DNA of 64,000 nt from Anaerolineales bacterium UBA6055 (lineage in GTDB: Bacteria > Chloroflexota > Anaerolineae > Aggregatilineales > Phototrophicaceae): positions 62,001 to 126,000 of the forward strand of contig DIYL01000009.1 in NCBI GenBank assembly GCA_002428985.1. Direction: 5' to 3'. The notes below the pieces were generated by a model, which ran no database searches, was not told where the DNA came from, and saw only the letters and a list, made by a program, of their open reading frames with translations. How positions within the stretch are numbered: position 1 is the stretch's first letter; each line of letters starts with the position of its first letter. The translations under genes and the position numbers were made by a program. Shown here piece after piece: positions 25,387-34,422 of the stretch.

Positions 25387-26385
25387 TTGTCCATCATAGA
25401 CCATTTTTTGCCAGCTATTGATTATCTACGTGAACATGATGCAGATGTCAAATCATTTGATAAGTGGACAGTCACGCGAATCTACGGTGGTATGAATGGG
25501 CAGACTTATCGAGTCGATTATACGGATAAAGTAAACGATTCGATCGCAATCAAATTTCGAAAACGCGATCAACGTCAGCGGGCGCAACGCGAATTTACAG
25601 TGATGACGATGTTGCAGTCACAAAATTATGCGTTAGCACCAAAACCAATTGAACTCATTACAGATCATCCTAATTTACCGGATGATGTTGTCGTCATGAG
25701 TTGGATAGACGGTACAGTATTGAATGATATGTCGTCTGTCAGTCAGACAACATGGGAGCATATATTATCGGCTTTTGCACAACTCAATACAATCGTGGAA
25801 TCATCTCATGTAGATCTCGCACCACGCGCATTTCCACTGACCTCCACAGAAGATTTACTTGAAGAGATTGAACGTCGTTATGATCGGTTGCCTGATGGTC
25901 AAATCGGTGATATGACCAAAACTGAGATGCGTACATTACTCGATGAATTCCGTTATGAAGCCTTAAAAACACCGTATCAGGCGAATCAACTCGTATTATG
26001 TCCTTACGATCTCAATCCGACAAATATGATTTTGCAAGGCGATAAGATTGTAATTATCGATTGGGAGTATGCGGGGTGGGCTGATCCTGCGTTTACTTTG
26101 GCTGATTTGTTAGCACGTCCCAATTGTGTTGATATGTCACAATCCATGCGTGAGTGGACGGTCGACCGTTATGCAGCGTTGACACAATCCCCCGACATAA
26201 TTGAACGCGTTATACAGTACGAACGTCTTATGTTGCTTTTCTGGTTATTTCTGACTTCAACCGGATTTAACAGACAATCAAATGACCAAAAGACCACCTA
26301 CTTCACCCTTGAACACACCTTGCAGCAACAGCGTCAATATATTAAACGGATTGAATTGACACGAGATTCAAAGGGAATGGCATAG
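25387..26385 (+). CDS. Aminoglycoside phosphotransferase / choline-kinase-family protein
   Basis: The open frame begins inside the PBP gene, but similarity to kinases starts around 25430, so TTG 25387 is the likely start, with GGGGG (25371-25375) upstream; spacing is slightly long. The protein is about 332 residues. It has an N-lobe (RIYGGMNGQTYRVDY, IAIKFRKRDQRQRAQREF with the ATP Lys), a hinge (VVMSWIDGTVL), a catalytic loop CPYDLNPTNMI and the metal Asp in VIIDWEYAG. The usual His of the H-x-D motif is replaced by Pro, while the catalytic Asp and Asn remain. It starts seven bases after the PBP stop, so the two may be one operon. Substrate unknown. Confidence 0.8.
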   Translation: MSIIDHFLPAIDYLREHDADVKSFDKWTVTRIYGGMNGQTYRVDYTDKVNDSIAIKFRKRDQRQRAQREFTVMTMLQSQNYALAPKPIELITDHPNLPDDVVVMSWIDGTVLNDMSSVSQTTWEHILSAFAQLNTIVESSHVDLAPRAFPLTSTEDLLEEIERRYDRLPDGQIGDMTKTEMRTLLDEFRYEALKTPYQANQLVLCPYDLNPTNMILQGDKIVIIDWEYAGWADPAFTLADLLARPNCVDMSQSMREWTVDRYAALTQSPDIIERVIQYERLMLLFWLFLTSTGFNRQSNDQKTTYFTLEHTLQQQRQYIKRIELTRDSKGMA

Positions 26386-26388
26386 ACA

Positions 26389-26415
26389 TGTCACAAATCA
26401 GATGACCTATTCGTC
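26389..26415 (+). promoter_or_regulatory. ECF41-type promoter (TGTCACA-N16-CGTC)
   Basis: TGTCACA at 26389-26395 and CGTC at 26412-26415 are separated by exactly 16 bases. This matches the promoter motif described for ECF41 sigma factors. It lies 41 bp upstream of the FAD oxidoreductase gene, whose neighbour is an ECF41 sigma gene. It is the predicted target site of that sigma factor. Confidence 0.82.
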
Positions 26416-26456
26416 TACGTTAGTAGAACACAAAATACAGACGAAAGGTCATCACA

Positions 26457-27617
26457 ATGCAACAGATTCTTATCCTAGGCGCAGGCTACGGTGGGCTCCT
26501 AACTGCCCTTAGACTTCAACCCCAAATTAAGCAAGGTAATGCCCAAGTTACCCTCGTGAATGCAGTTGATACATTCAACGAACGGATTCGCTTACATCAA
26601 CTTGCAACCGGGCAAACTCTCAAACGCTATAGTATCCCACGCTTACTCAAGGGGACGGGCGTTAAATTTATGCAAGATTATGTCCGTCATATTGATCCAA
26701 ATGAGCAACGCATCACGCTCGACCATGATGTACTTGATTATGATGTGCTGGTGGTTGCACTCGGTAGTCGCATTGATCGAAGTGTCATTAGCGGGATTAA
26801 ACAATATGCCTATACACTGGAGCGTCAATCCGCGAGTGACTTGAATAAAAAACTACAACGTGGCGGGAAGCTACTCATCATCGGTGGCGGGTTGACGGGT
26901 ATCGAAGCCGCGACTGAATATGCTGAACGGCGTGGTGTTGATGTACAGTTGGTGACAAGTGGGAAAGTCAGCGCAGATGTATCTTCTAATGGGCGTGACC
27001 ATATCCTCAAAACATTACAACAGATGGGTGTGACGGTTACAGAACAAGTCAATGTGTCATCAATTTATGAACATCATGCTGATAGTTCTATCGGTCAACT
27101 GAATTATGATGCTGTATTGTGGGCGGGTGGCTTCACGGCATCGCCACTGGTTGCGGAGTCTAATTTTACAGTGAATGCGACAGGACAAATGCTCGTCCAT
27201 GACACACTGCAATCGGTTGATTATGATAACGTTTATGGCGTGGGTGATTGCGCGAGTGTGACACTCACATCAGGCGAGGCACAGCGGATGGCATGTGCGG
27301 TGGCAATGCCGATGGGTGCACATGGGGCGGATAATATCAGTCATTATCTTAACCAGACGACACAAGAACCGTTTCAATTTGCGTATATGTTACAGTGTAT
27401 CAGCCTCGGACGACGGGATGCACTGGTACAATTTGTCGATGCTGATGACACACCGAAAGACCGTATTCTCACGGGGCGTAAAGCCGCTTGGGTAAAAGAA
27501 TTTATCTGTCGTTATACCATCTTGTCATTACAACTTGAAAAGCGTTTCCCCGGTATGTATTGGTATCCGAAGGTTGCACAAGAAGTTGAGCAAAATATTT
27601 TGGCTAAACAGGCATAG
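26457..27617 (+). CDS. FAD-dependent NAD(P)H oxidoreductase (NDH-2-like), predicted ECF41 target
   Basis: A 386-residue flavoprotein of the pyridine nucleotide-disulphide oxidoreductase fold. FAD-binding ILGAGYGGLLTALRL opens the protein, a second Rossmann motif LLIIGGGLTGIEAATE (about residues 139-154) binds NAD(P)H, and VYGVGDCAS (about 261) is the third flavin-contact motif. It lacks the redox-active CxxxxC and the long amphipathic C-terminus of some NDH-2 enzymes, so membrane attachment is uncertain. ECF41 sigma factors are typically encoded beside a carboxymuconolactone decarboxylase, an oxidoreductase or an epimerase. The promoter upstream fits that regulation. The electron acceptor is unknown. 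Confidence 0.86.
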   Translation: MQQILILGAGYGGLLTALRLQPQIKQGNAQVTLVNAVDTFNERIRLHQLATGQTLKRYSIPRLLKGTGVKFMQDYVRHIDPNEQRITLDHDVLDYDVLVVALGSRIDRSVISGIKQYAYTLERQSASDLNKKLQRGGKLLIIGGGLTGIEAATEYAERRGVDVQLVTSGKVSADVSSNGRDHILKTLQQMGVTVTEQVNVSSIYEHHADSSIGQLNYDAVLWAGGFTASPLVAESNFTVNATGQMLVHDTLQSVDYDNVYGVGDCASVTLTSGEAQRMACAVAMPMGAHGADNISHYLNQTTQEPFQFAYMLQCISLGRRDALVQFVDADDTPKDRILTGRKAAWVKEFICRYTILSLQLEKRFPGMYWYPKVAQEVEQNILAKQA

Positions 27618-27628
27618 ATGCGCTGAAT

Positions 27629-27660
27629 TGTAGGGGAGGGTTTGCAAACCTTCCCCTACA
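27629..27660. repeat. Palindromic repeat of the GTAGGG family
   Basis: TGTAGGGGAGGGTTTG is followed by its reverse complement with one G-T mismatch pair, a 32-bp near-perfect palindrome. It fills the gap between the oxidoreductase and the ECF41 sigma gene and may separate their transcripts. It has the same GTAGGG head and CCCTAC tail as the 9771 element. Confidence 0.7.
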
Positions 27661-27689
27661 TAACCATTATCAAATAGGACAAGCAAAAC

Positions 27690-28547
27690 ATGACCACATT
27701 TGAAGAACAACGACCCAAATTATTCTCAATTGCCTATCGTATGGTTGGAAGTGCAATGGATGCTGAGGATATTGTGCAGGATGCGTGGCTAAACTATCAG
27801 CGACAGTCAACAGCGCCGGATAATCCATCAGCGTACTTACGTAAAATTGTCACGAATCTTAGTCTCGATTATCTCAAGTCGGCGCGGGTACAACGCGAAC
27901 AATACATTGGTGAATGGTTGCCTGAACCGATTGTCACCGACACATCCTCACCAGCAGAAGAATTGAGCAAAGCCGAGACGATTTCAGTCGCATTTCTTGT
28001 TATATTAGAGACACTATCACCAGTCGAACGGGCTGTATTTATTCTGCGCGAGGTATTCGATTATGGATATGATGACATCGCAAACATTTTGGATAAATCC
28101 GAAGCAACCTGTCGCAAGATTTTTAGTCGTGCCAAACAACATATCCAGACGAATCGTCCGCGCTTTGAAACATCACCTGAAACCCATACAAAAATTGTCA
28201 CGCAATTTAGGAGTGCTCTTAACACGGGGGATCTATCGCAAATGACAACACTTCTTGCGGATGACGTGACATTAGTTAGTGATGGCGGTGGTAAAGTTCC
28301 AGCAGCGATTCGCCCACTACAAGGGCGCGACATTATCATGAAATTCTTGGCAGGATTATATAAACGCGCCAACGATATGGGCGTGTCATACGTGATAGAA
28401 GGATGTATCTTAAATGGCGAACAGGGGATTATCGGACGTGATACCAAGACAAACACACCATTTTTAGCAGCTACATTCGAAGTCAATCAATCTCAGATTA
28501 TTGCTATACGAATTGTGCGCAATCCTGAAAAATTATCCCACCTTTAA
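27690..28547 (+). CDS. RNA polymerase sigma factor, ECF41 group (SigJ-like, fused SnoaL-like domain)
   Basis: A 285-residue ECF sigma factor. Region 2 starts FEEQRPKLFSIAYRMVGSAMDAEDIVQDAW; region 4 contains ILREVFDYGYDDIANILDKSEATCRKIFSRA. A SnoaL/NTF2-like domain follows (about residues 170-285). Two ECF41 hallmarks are visible: WLPEP in the linker between sigma-2 and sigma-4, and DGGGK in the C-terminal domain. In this group there is no separate anti-sigma factor; the fused C-terminal domain controls activity. The partner oxidoreductase gene lies 72 bp upstream on the same strand, with an ECF41 promoter. The inducing signal is unknown. Confidence 0.93.
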   Translation: MTTFEEQRPKLFSIAYRMVGSAMDAEDIVQDAWLNYQRQSTAPDNPSAYLRKIVTNLSLDYLKSARVQREQYIGEWLPEPIVTDTSSPAEELSKAETISVAFLVILETLSPVERAVFILREVFDYGYDDIANILDKSEATCRKIFSRAKQHIQTNRPRFETSPETHTKIVTQFRSALNTGDLSQMTTLLADDVTLVSDGGGKVPAAIRPLQGRDIIMKFLAGLYKRANDMGVSYVIEGCILNGEQGIIGRDTKTNTPFLAATFEVNQSQIIAIRIVRNPEKLSHL

Positions 28548-28651
28548 TACTGTAGCGCAATCGGTCTTCACCGGATAGTTTACCGATTGGCCATAAGATT
28601 AGATAAAGTGAGGCAGATATTGGAATGGTTCTACCTCACATCGACAGTATC

Positions 28652-29647
28652 TTACTGTGTATAGACAGGATCGCGATACGGTTCGAGAATCTGGTCAATT
28701 TCGGCGAGCATATCCTCTGTCAGATCCCATGTGACGCTGGCAACATTTTGTTCGACATGCTCGACTGTCTGTGCACCACAAATCACGGATGTAACGGCAT
28801 CTTGATGAATCATCCAATTGATAGCGACTTGGCTTAGTGGATGCCCGATTTCCTTAGCAAAGGCGACTAATTTCTCTCGAATTGCATAGTATTGTTTAAA
28901 CAGCTCTCCGTTGAGTTTCGGGTTGGCGGCTCTGACATCGTTCTCATCAAATTGATCTTGTGGTTTGAAGTTATCCGTCAACAACCCCTGGAACAACGGG
29001 CTATATGGGAAGAATGCCAGACCATGTTCCTGACAATATGGGAAAACTTCATCTTCGGTACGATAATCGAGCGGGATATTATGATACTGTGTCGGATTAC
29101 GTTCCAGCAGATTATAAAGCCCCTGATGCGAAACCACTGCATCCTGCTGACGCGCTTCGTCGGTCAATGCAATCGAAAAATTAGACACACCAATATGTAG
29201 AATCTTGCCACTTTTCTTAACTTCGCTCAGTGCCTGCATGGTGACATCAATTGGCGTATTAGGGTCGGGCCAGTGAATCTGATAGATGTCAATGTAATCG
29301 GTGTTGAGTCGGCGCAAGCTATCATCAATTTCTCGCGCGAGACTCTCTGGCGATAGATCGTTGGTGACATTTCCCGCATCGTCCCAGACGAGCCCACACT
29401 TGGAGCCAATGATGACTTGCTGACGGTTGCTTCCTAACGCTTTCCCGAGGATTTCCTCTGCATGTCCCAATCCATAAACCGGCGCAACATCGAAAAAATT
29501 CACACCCAACGCAACGGCGCGTTGGATTGCTGCAATCGAGTTGTCGTCATCGGTCGCATTCCAGATATCACCCCCACCGGCTGCCCAGCACCCAAACCCG
29601 ACAGCGGAAAATTCAAAGTCTACTGCTGAGACTGTTTTCATTTTCAT
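28652..29647 (-). CDS. Aldo/keto reductase
   Basis: A 331-residue (alpha/beta)8-barrel NADPH-dependent reductase. The catalytic tetrad is visible: Asp and Tyr in GVNFFDVAPVYGLGHAE, Lys in VIIGSKCG and His in DIYQIHWPDP. The cofactor-binding GVSNFS and the late VICGAQTVEHVEQNVAS segments are standard. It should reduce aldehydes or ketones, or oxidise sugars, in the cytoplasm; the specific substrate cannot be read from sequence. The closest general pattern is the AKR11/12 (YhdN/IolS-like) group. It lies 75 bp downstream of the FAD/Fe-S dehydrogenase gene on the same strand, so co-transcription is possible. Confidence 0.92.
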   Translation of the reverse strand: MKMKTVSAVDFEFSAVGFGCWAAGGGDIWNATDDDNSIAAIQRAVALGVNFFDVAPVYGLGHAEEILGKALGSNRQQVIIGSKCGLVWDDAGNVTNDLSPESLAREIDDSLRRLNTDYIDIYQIHWPDPNTPIDVTMQALSEVKKSGKILHIGVSNFSIALTDEARQQDAVVSHQGLYNLLERNPTQYHNIPLDYRTEDEVFPYCQEHGLAFFPYSPLFQGLLTDNFKPQDQFDENDVRAANPKLNGELFKQYYAIREKLVAFAKEIGHPLSQVAINWMIHQDAVTSVICGAQTVEHVEQNVASVTWDLTEDMLAEIDQILEPYRDPVYTQ

Positions 29648-29721
29648 CGTTCGTTTCTTTCTGTTAACTATCGTATTGGCAAATGTATATCAAAATCACT
29701 TTGTATTGCTATATCAACCAT

Positions 29722-32553
29722 TTACCGTAACATCCCTACGACGACTTCAACTGGGTGTTTTACAGCATGTCCTGCATCATGAATTTGAGATCGGCACGAT
29801 GTCCCCGGTGCTGTCACAATTGCATCCGGATTATCGCGAATTGTTGGTAAGAGGCGATCTTCAGCGATTTTCATGCTGACTTCGTAATGCTCGTAACCGA
29901 AGCTACCTGCCACACCACAGCATCCTGTGTTCATCTCGCTGACAGTTGCATTGGGTATTGCGCCTAACAGTTTAAGCGTCTCGATTGTGCCCCATAAGGC
30001 TTTTTGGTGACAATGTCCATGAAGCAAAATTTCGGATGTGGTGTCTTTCCAATCGAGTGTATCGGCTTTTTCAGCGAGTTGATCTGCAAAATATTGCTCG
30101 ATACTGATGCAACGTTGCGCGAGCTTCTGTGCAGATGGCTGAATCGCAGGGTCAACGAGTGTCAGATAATCGTCGGTGAAGGCACTTTGGCAACTCGGCT
30201 CGATGAACAGATAGGGTTTGTCGTCGTATTGGCGGTAGAGTCCGAGTACATTTGCATGCGCCATTTGTTTGGCATTATCCAGCAGACCTTTACTAATCGC
30301 AGGGCGACCACAACAGCCTTGCTCCGGCAATCCTTGGACATTGAGTTTTACGCCTAATGTTTCGGCGAGGGTCATAACGGCTGTACCAATTTCGGGATGA
30401 TTCCATTCGGTGAAGGTATCGACGATCAATACTGCATCGGGGTCATCATAATGTCGATAGCTGTCTAATACAGTAAAGCGTTTTTTAGCATAGAGTGGCA
30501 ACGGTCGATCTGTTGGAATGCCAACCATTTCCGCGCCGATTTTACCAAGTGGGTGAGTGAGCATCATATTACTCAAACCCGGGAAGCGTCCCGCCAGCTT
30601 GTTGACACGATGAATATTCCCAAACAGGTGAGTTGTGAACGGCGTTCCGTGACGATCATGATATGCCGACAAGAATTCGGATTTCATTTTTGCCACATCA
30701 ACTGATGATGGGCATTCGTTTGCGCAGGCTTTACACGAGAGGCACAAATCCAGTACCTCTTTGACTTTCGGATTACCGATGTCATTGGGGAGCTTGCCTG
30801 TAATCGCTGCGCGTAATGCATTAGCTCGTCCGCGTGTGCTATGCGCTTCATCGAGTGTGGCATGATAAGATGGGCACATTGTACCGGTACCTTCTTTACG
30901 GCAGACGCCCGCACCGTTACACATCTCAATCGCGCCGTTAAAGCCATTATCCGACGACCAATCATAGCGTGTGTGGAACTCGATTACATTATAATCTGGC
31001 GAATAACGCAACATATCGGCGGTATCCATCGGTGGTGAATCAATAATTTTGCCGGGGTTCATCATATTATTGAGGTCGAATGCTTGCTTGACCTCACGGA
31101 ATGCTCCCATCAATTTTTCACCAAACAGATACTCGCTAAATTCACTCCGCACAAGCCCTTGACCATGCTCACCTGTAATCGTGCCCTGATATTTTTTCAC
31201 TGTCTCGGCTACACGGTCAGCAATTGTACGATATTGGTCGCGCCCTTCTAATGTCTTTAGGTTAATCAGTGGGCGGATATGGAGACATCCTGCACTAGCA
31301 TGGGCATAAATCGCATAGGTTGTGCCTGCATCATAGATGATTTCTTCAACATCCATGATATAGTCTGCGAGATTTTCGACAGGGACAGCCGCATCTTCGA
31401 CAAACGAAATTGGCTTTGCTTCCGTGCGCTCACTCATCATCAGACCCAGTCCGGCTTTGCGCACTGTCCATACATCGGATTGTTGGCTGTCTGTCTCGGC
31501 AACTGTGACGGTGCCCTTGTAACCGAGCTTTTGCATATGAGCTTTCAAATCTTTGATTTTTGCTGTGAGTTCGCTGTCTTTTCCGACAAATTCAACCACC
31601 AGTATCGCCTGTGGGTCGCCATCGACAAATGTCAAACGCTCGCGATAGCTGGCACTTTGGCGGGTTTTATCGAGCAAGAATTTATCCATTAACTCAACCG
31701 CCGATGGATCAAGTTCAAGGATGCGTGGGGTGGCTTCTAACGATTCGCGCAGGCTATCAAAATGTACCATCGCCAACCGTTTATTTTGAATTTTGGGGCG
31801 ATCGACAAGGCTGAGTTCTGCGCGCACAATCGTCGCTAATGTACCTTCTGCACCTGATAGTAACCAATTGAGATTGACATCATCAGGGTTAATTTTGTCG
31901 AGGGCGTATCCTGCAACTGTACGCCATGTTTTCGGATAACGTGTTTTAATATCATCAGCGTGCGTGCGGACGAGTTGACTAACTGTTTCGCGGATCCGAT
32001 TGAGCGATTCGGTCGAGGCATCTAGCCAGACCAATTCACCATTCGCCAACACCACCTGTAAGCGCTTGATATGGTCGGCAGTCATCCCGTATTTGATGCT
32101 ATGCGCTCCGGTCGAATTATTACTGATCACCCCACCAATAGCAGCGCGTTCGGCACTCGCAGGGTCAGGCCCGAACATCAAATCCATATCAGCAATCTGA
32201 TTATTCATTAGCCCTAGAATAACACCGACTTCGACATCAACTGTCTTTTCATCAGCATTAATCCCACGGATACGGCGCATATGCCGTGTGAAGTCCATGA
32301 TAATCGCCTCGCCGACGGTCTGCCCAGAGAGTCCGCTACCGCCTCCACGTGGTAACACTGGCACACCATATTTTCGTGCAGTCTCGTGGATTGCGACCAC
32401 ATCATCGGCACTGCGCGGGAAAGTCACGGCGAGTGGCATAATCTGATAATTGCTGGCATCGGTACTATAGAGGATGCGCGTCATTTGATCGGCAGTGGCG
32501 TGGTCACGACCGATATGGGTTTGTAAGTCATGGATGAGGTCGTTGATTTTCAT
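29722..32553 (-). CDS. FAD-linked oxidase / Fe-S fusion dehydrogenase (GlcD-GlcF, YdiJ-like)
   Basis: A 943-residue fusion. The N-terminal half is an FAD_binding_4 plus FAD-oxidase_C domain (PVLPRGGGSGLSGQTVGEAIIMD; GGVISNNSTGAHSIKYGMTADHI; GEHGQGLVRSE). The middle has a 4Fe-4S motif, CLSCKACANECPSSVD, with an upstream Cys pair region CNGAGVCRKEGTGTMCPSY. The C-terminus has two CCG domains (EQGCCGRPAISKG and GHCHQKALWG...GCCGVAGSFG). E. coli YdiJ (1018 residues) has the same order and oxidises D-2-hydroxyglutarate, so D-2-hydroxyacid oxidation, passing electrons to the quinone pool, is the likely role. Which hydroxyacid is used is inference. All cluster Cys residues appear intact. Confidence 0.9.
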   Translation of the reverse strand: MKINDLIHDLQTHIGRDHATADQMTRILYSTDASNYQIMPLAVTFPRSADDVVAIHETARKYGVPVLPRGGGSGLSGQTVGEAIIMDFTRHMRRIRGINADEKTVDVEVGVILGLMNNQIADMDLMFGPDPASAERAAIGGVISNNSTGAHSIKYGMTADHIKRLQVVLANGELVWLDASTESLNRIRETVSQLVRTHADDIKTRYPKTWRTVAGYALDKINPDDVNLNWLLSGAEGTLATIVRAELSLVDRPKIQNKRLAMVHFDSLRESLEATPRILELDPSAVELMDKFLLDKTRQSASYRERLTFVDGDPQAILVVEFVGKDSELTAKIKDLKAHMQKLGYKGTVTVAETDSQQSDVWTVRKAGLGLMMSERTEAKPISFVEDAAVPVENLADYIMDVEEIIYDAGTTYAIYAHASAGCLHIRPLINLKTLEGRDQYRTIADRVAETVKKYQGTITGEHGQGLVRSEFSEYLFGEKLMGAFREVKQAFDLNNMMNPGKIIDSPPMDTADMLRYSPDYNVIEFHTRYDWSSDNGFNGAIEMCNGAGVCRKEGTGTMCPSYHATLDEAHSTRGRANALRAAITGKLPNDIGNPKVKEVLDLCLSCKACANECPSSVDVAKMKSEFLSAYHDRHGTPFTTHLFGNIHRVNKLAGRFPGLSNMMLTHPLGKIGAEMVGIPTDRPLPLYAKKRFTVLDSYRHYDDPDAVLIVDTFTEWNHPEIGTAVMTLAETLGVKLNVQGLPEQGCCGRPAISKGLLDNAKQMAHANVLGLYRQYDDKPYLFIEPSCQSAFTDDYLTLVDPAIQPSAQKLAQRCISIEQYFADQLAEKADTLDWKDTTSEILLHGHCHQKALWGTIETLKLLGAIPNATVSEMNTGCCGVAGSFGYEHYEVSMKIAEDRLLPTIRDNPDAIVTAPGTSCRSQIHDAGHAVKHPVEVVVGMLR

Positions 32554-32772
32554 GGGGATACACTTTCATATCAGTATTAATTTATGTCGTCTATTGTACT
32601 CAGTTTTGAACAGAAAACCCAAAATATTATATTGTGTCATGCTAGCAATACGTAGAATTATTGGATTCGATGCGATGTCATCAAACGCAAACGGAAGCAC
32701 GCCGTTAACACATTTGCTATAATCAACACATGTAGGTTGTTTGTGGTAAGAATTTGACAGTCGGGATAGAGC

Positions 32773-34083
32773 ATGCCACCGCTTTTGTTATACATGGAAG
32801 ACGACAATAACAACCGGATGTTGATTCATCGGGTCTTACAAGCTGAGAACTTTGACGTGATTTCAGCAAATAACGCTCATGATGGCATCCAGATGGCATT
32901 AAAATTTTTGCCCGATATTATCTTGATGGACATCAGTATGCCGACGATGGACGGCTACACCGCGACCTATGCCTTACGTCAGTTTCCTGAATTGGATGGA
33001 ATCCCGATTGTGGCCGTGACCGCCAATGTACTGGCAGGTGACCGTGAGATGGCAATTAAATCGGGGTGTGATGGCTATATCCCCAAGCCGATTGATGTCG
33101 ATACATTCCCCAATCAAATCCGCACATACTTAACAGATAAACTCGGCTATGCGTATCGCCAAGATATTGACGATAATCTGAAGTATGCGCTCGGTACGGG
33201 GAAAAATACGTGGCATAATGCCACCGCCACAGACATCTTCCCGATTTTAGACACATATGCCTCAACAACATGGACAGATTATCTTAAGAATCAACTTGCG
33301 TATGGGTCACAGGCGTTACAGGGACAAGCTGTGATTGCCCTCGCCAACTGGCACACATCAGATGACAACGCACCCCATAATCAAACCAAAGGTGCACGCT
33401 ATTTTTGGAAGCAAGTCAGTGATAGTTTAAAACAGAGTACGCGTCGCAAAGCTGAGAATTACTGGTCAAAAACAGCACGGATTGCCTTAGCACTCATCGA
33501 CACGAATGCCACTGACCTGAATAAAGCACTAGCACTGTGTATGCGCGCACAAGATGGTGTCTGTCGCGAGTGGGCACTCAAAACTGTATCTGCTAATCAA
33601 GCCGAGAGTCGCATCGACTTAGCGCGGAAAGCGATTTCCGATACAGTTGCCGATGTACGTCGGGTTGCTGTTAAAATTCTAGCGGGTCATGCACATACGG
33701 ATGATCTCAACCATCTGGAACGGGCATTGTCGGATCGTGATCGTGAGGTGCGCGAAACCGCCGCCTTAGGACTCGCTAAACTACCCGATGCGACCGGATT
33801 ACCCCCACTAACCCATGCCCTACGTACCGGACAAGATGCCACCGCTGAGGCGATTCCATCGGCGTTAAAATCATTAGGTAGCCAATCCGCAATTGACGAA
33901 TTAATCGCTAGCTTGTCTTATCGACGGGATGTCGGTGTCCTCCGGCATATTGTCATCGCACTTGGTGACATTAACGATGAACGCTGTTATCAAGCCTTGG
34001 GCGAACTTATTGAACACGACAATCCCATCTTACGTGACCTTGCCCGCCAATTACGTGCTGATCATCCCGCACGTCCTCTATAA
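32773..34083 (+). CDS. Receiver domain fused to HEAT repeats
   Basis: A 436-residue protein. Residues 1-122 form a complete receiver domain: acidic pair in YMEDDN, phosphoacceptor Asp53 in ILMDISMPTMDG, Thr in VAVTANV, and Lys before Pro in GYIPKPIDVD. The rest has no DNA-binding output domain; from about residue 160 helical hairpins appear and from about 270 they are clear HEAT repeats (SRIDLARKAISDTVADVRRVAV, DLNHLERALSDRDREVRETAALGLAKL, DATGLPPLTHALRTGQDATAEAIPSAL). Phosphorylation probably regulates protein-protein binding rather than transcription. No kinase is encoded nearby. Another HEAT protein (12100-12609) is in the window. Confidence 0.88.
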   Translation: MPPLLLYMEDDNNNRMLIHRVLQAENFDVISANNAHDGIQMALKFLPDIILMDISMPTMDGYTATYALRQFPELDGIPIVAVTANVLAGDREMAIKSGCDGYIPKPIDVDTFPNQIRTYLTDKLGYAYRQDIDDNLKYALGTGKNTWHNATATDIFPILDTYASTTWTDYLKNQLAYGSQALQGQAVIALANWHTSDDNAPHNQTKGARYFWKQVSDSLKQSTRRKAENYWSKTARIALALIDTNATDLNKALALCMRAQDGVCREWALKTVSANQAESRIDLARKAISDTVADVRRVAVKILAGHAHTDDLNHLERALSDRDREVRETAALGLAKLPDATGLPPLTHALRTGQDATAEAIPSALKSLGSQSAIDELIASLSYRRDVGVLRHIVIALGDINDERCYQALGELIEHDNPILRDLARQLRADHPARPL

Positions 34084-34098
34084 TCTCCGTTATGATCT

Positions 34099-34123
34099 GT
34101 AGGGATAAACGCCTGCGTTGTCC
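34099..34123. repeat. Degenerate GTAGGG palindromic repeat
   Basis: GTAGGGATAAACGC is followed by CTGCGTTGTCC, an imperfect inverted repeat similar to the 59935-59954 element. It lies just after the receiver-HEAT stop, between convergent genes. Confidence 0.45.
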
Positions 34124-34149
34124 GAATATATCGTTTTAACGAAAAACAT

Positions 34150-34290
34150 CTAATCGGCATCATCCTCTTTCGCCCAATCCGGTTGCCAGAAGTCAGGATG
34201 TTCTGGATCAGTGTAGCGGGACATGTCGGTTTCGGGTGTCTGATCTTCCCATAGTTTGATGATTTCTTCGCCACGTGCTTTGGTCGCCAT
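34150..34290 (-). CDS. Small acidic protein, 46 residues
   Basis: ATG 34290 has a strong GGAGG seven bases upstream; the frame extends further up but without a better site. The product begins MATKARGEEIIKLWEDQ and ends EDDAD, rich in Asp, Glu, Trp and Pro. It is soluble with no Cys. The good Shine-Dalgarno and regular composition argue for a real gene. No family is recognised. Confidence 0.6.
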   Translation of the reverse strand: MATKARGEEIIKLWEDQTPETDMSRYTDPEHPDFWQPDWAKEDDAD

Positions 34291-34422
34291 GTCATCCTCC
34301 AATCTCAAATAATTAGAGGATACCATGTGAGGCAAATTATCGTGCTCAAATTAACATGTTGCACCATCGCATATCCACGCTACAATTAATTAAATCAAGA
34401 TTAGATTATTTTAGGATATATT

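Noticed and set aside
27618..27689. Second ECF41 promoter in front of the sigma gene
   Set aside because: No TGTCACA-N16-CGTC pattern is found there; only the palindrome is present.
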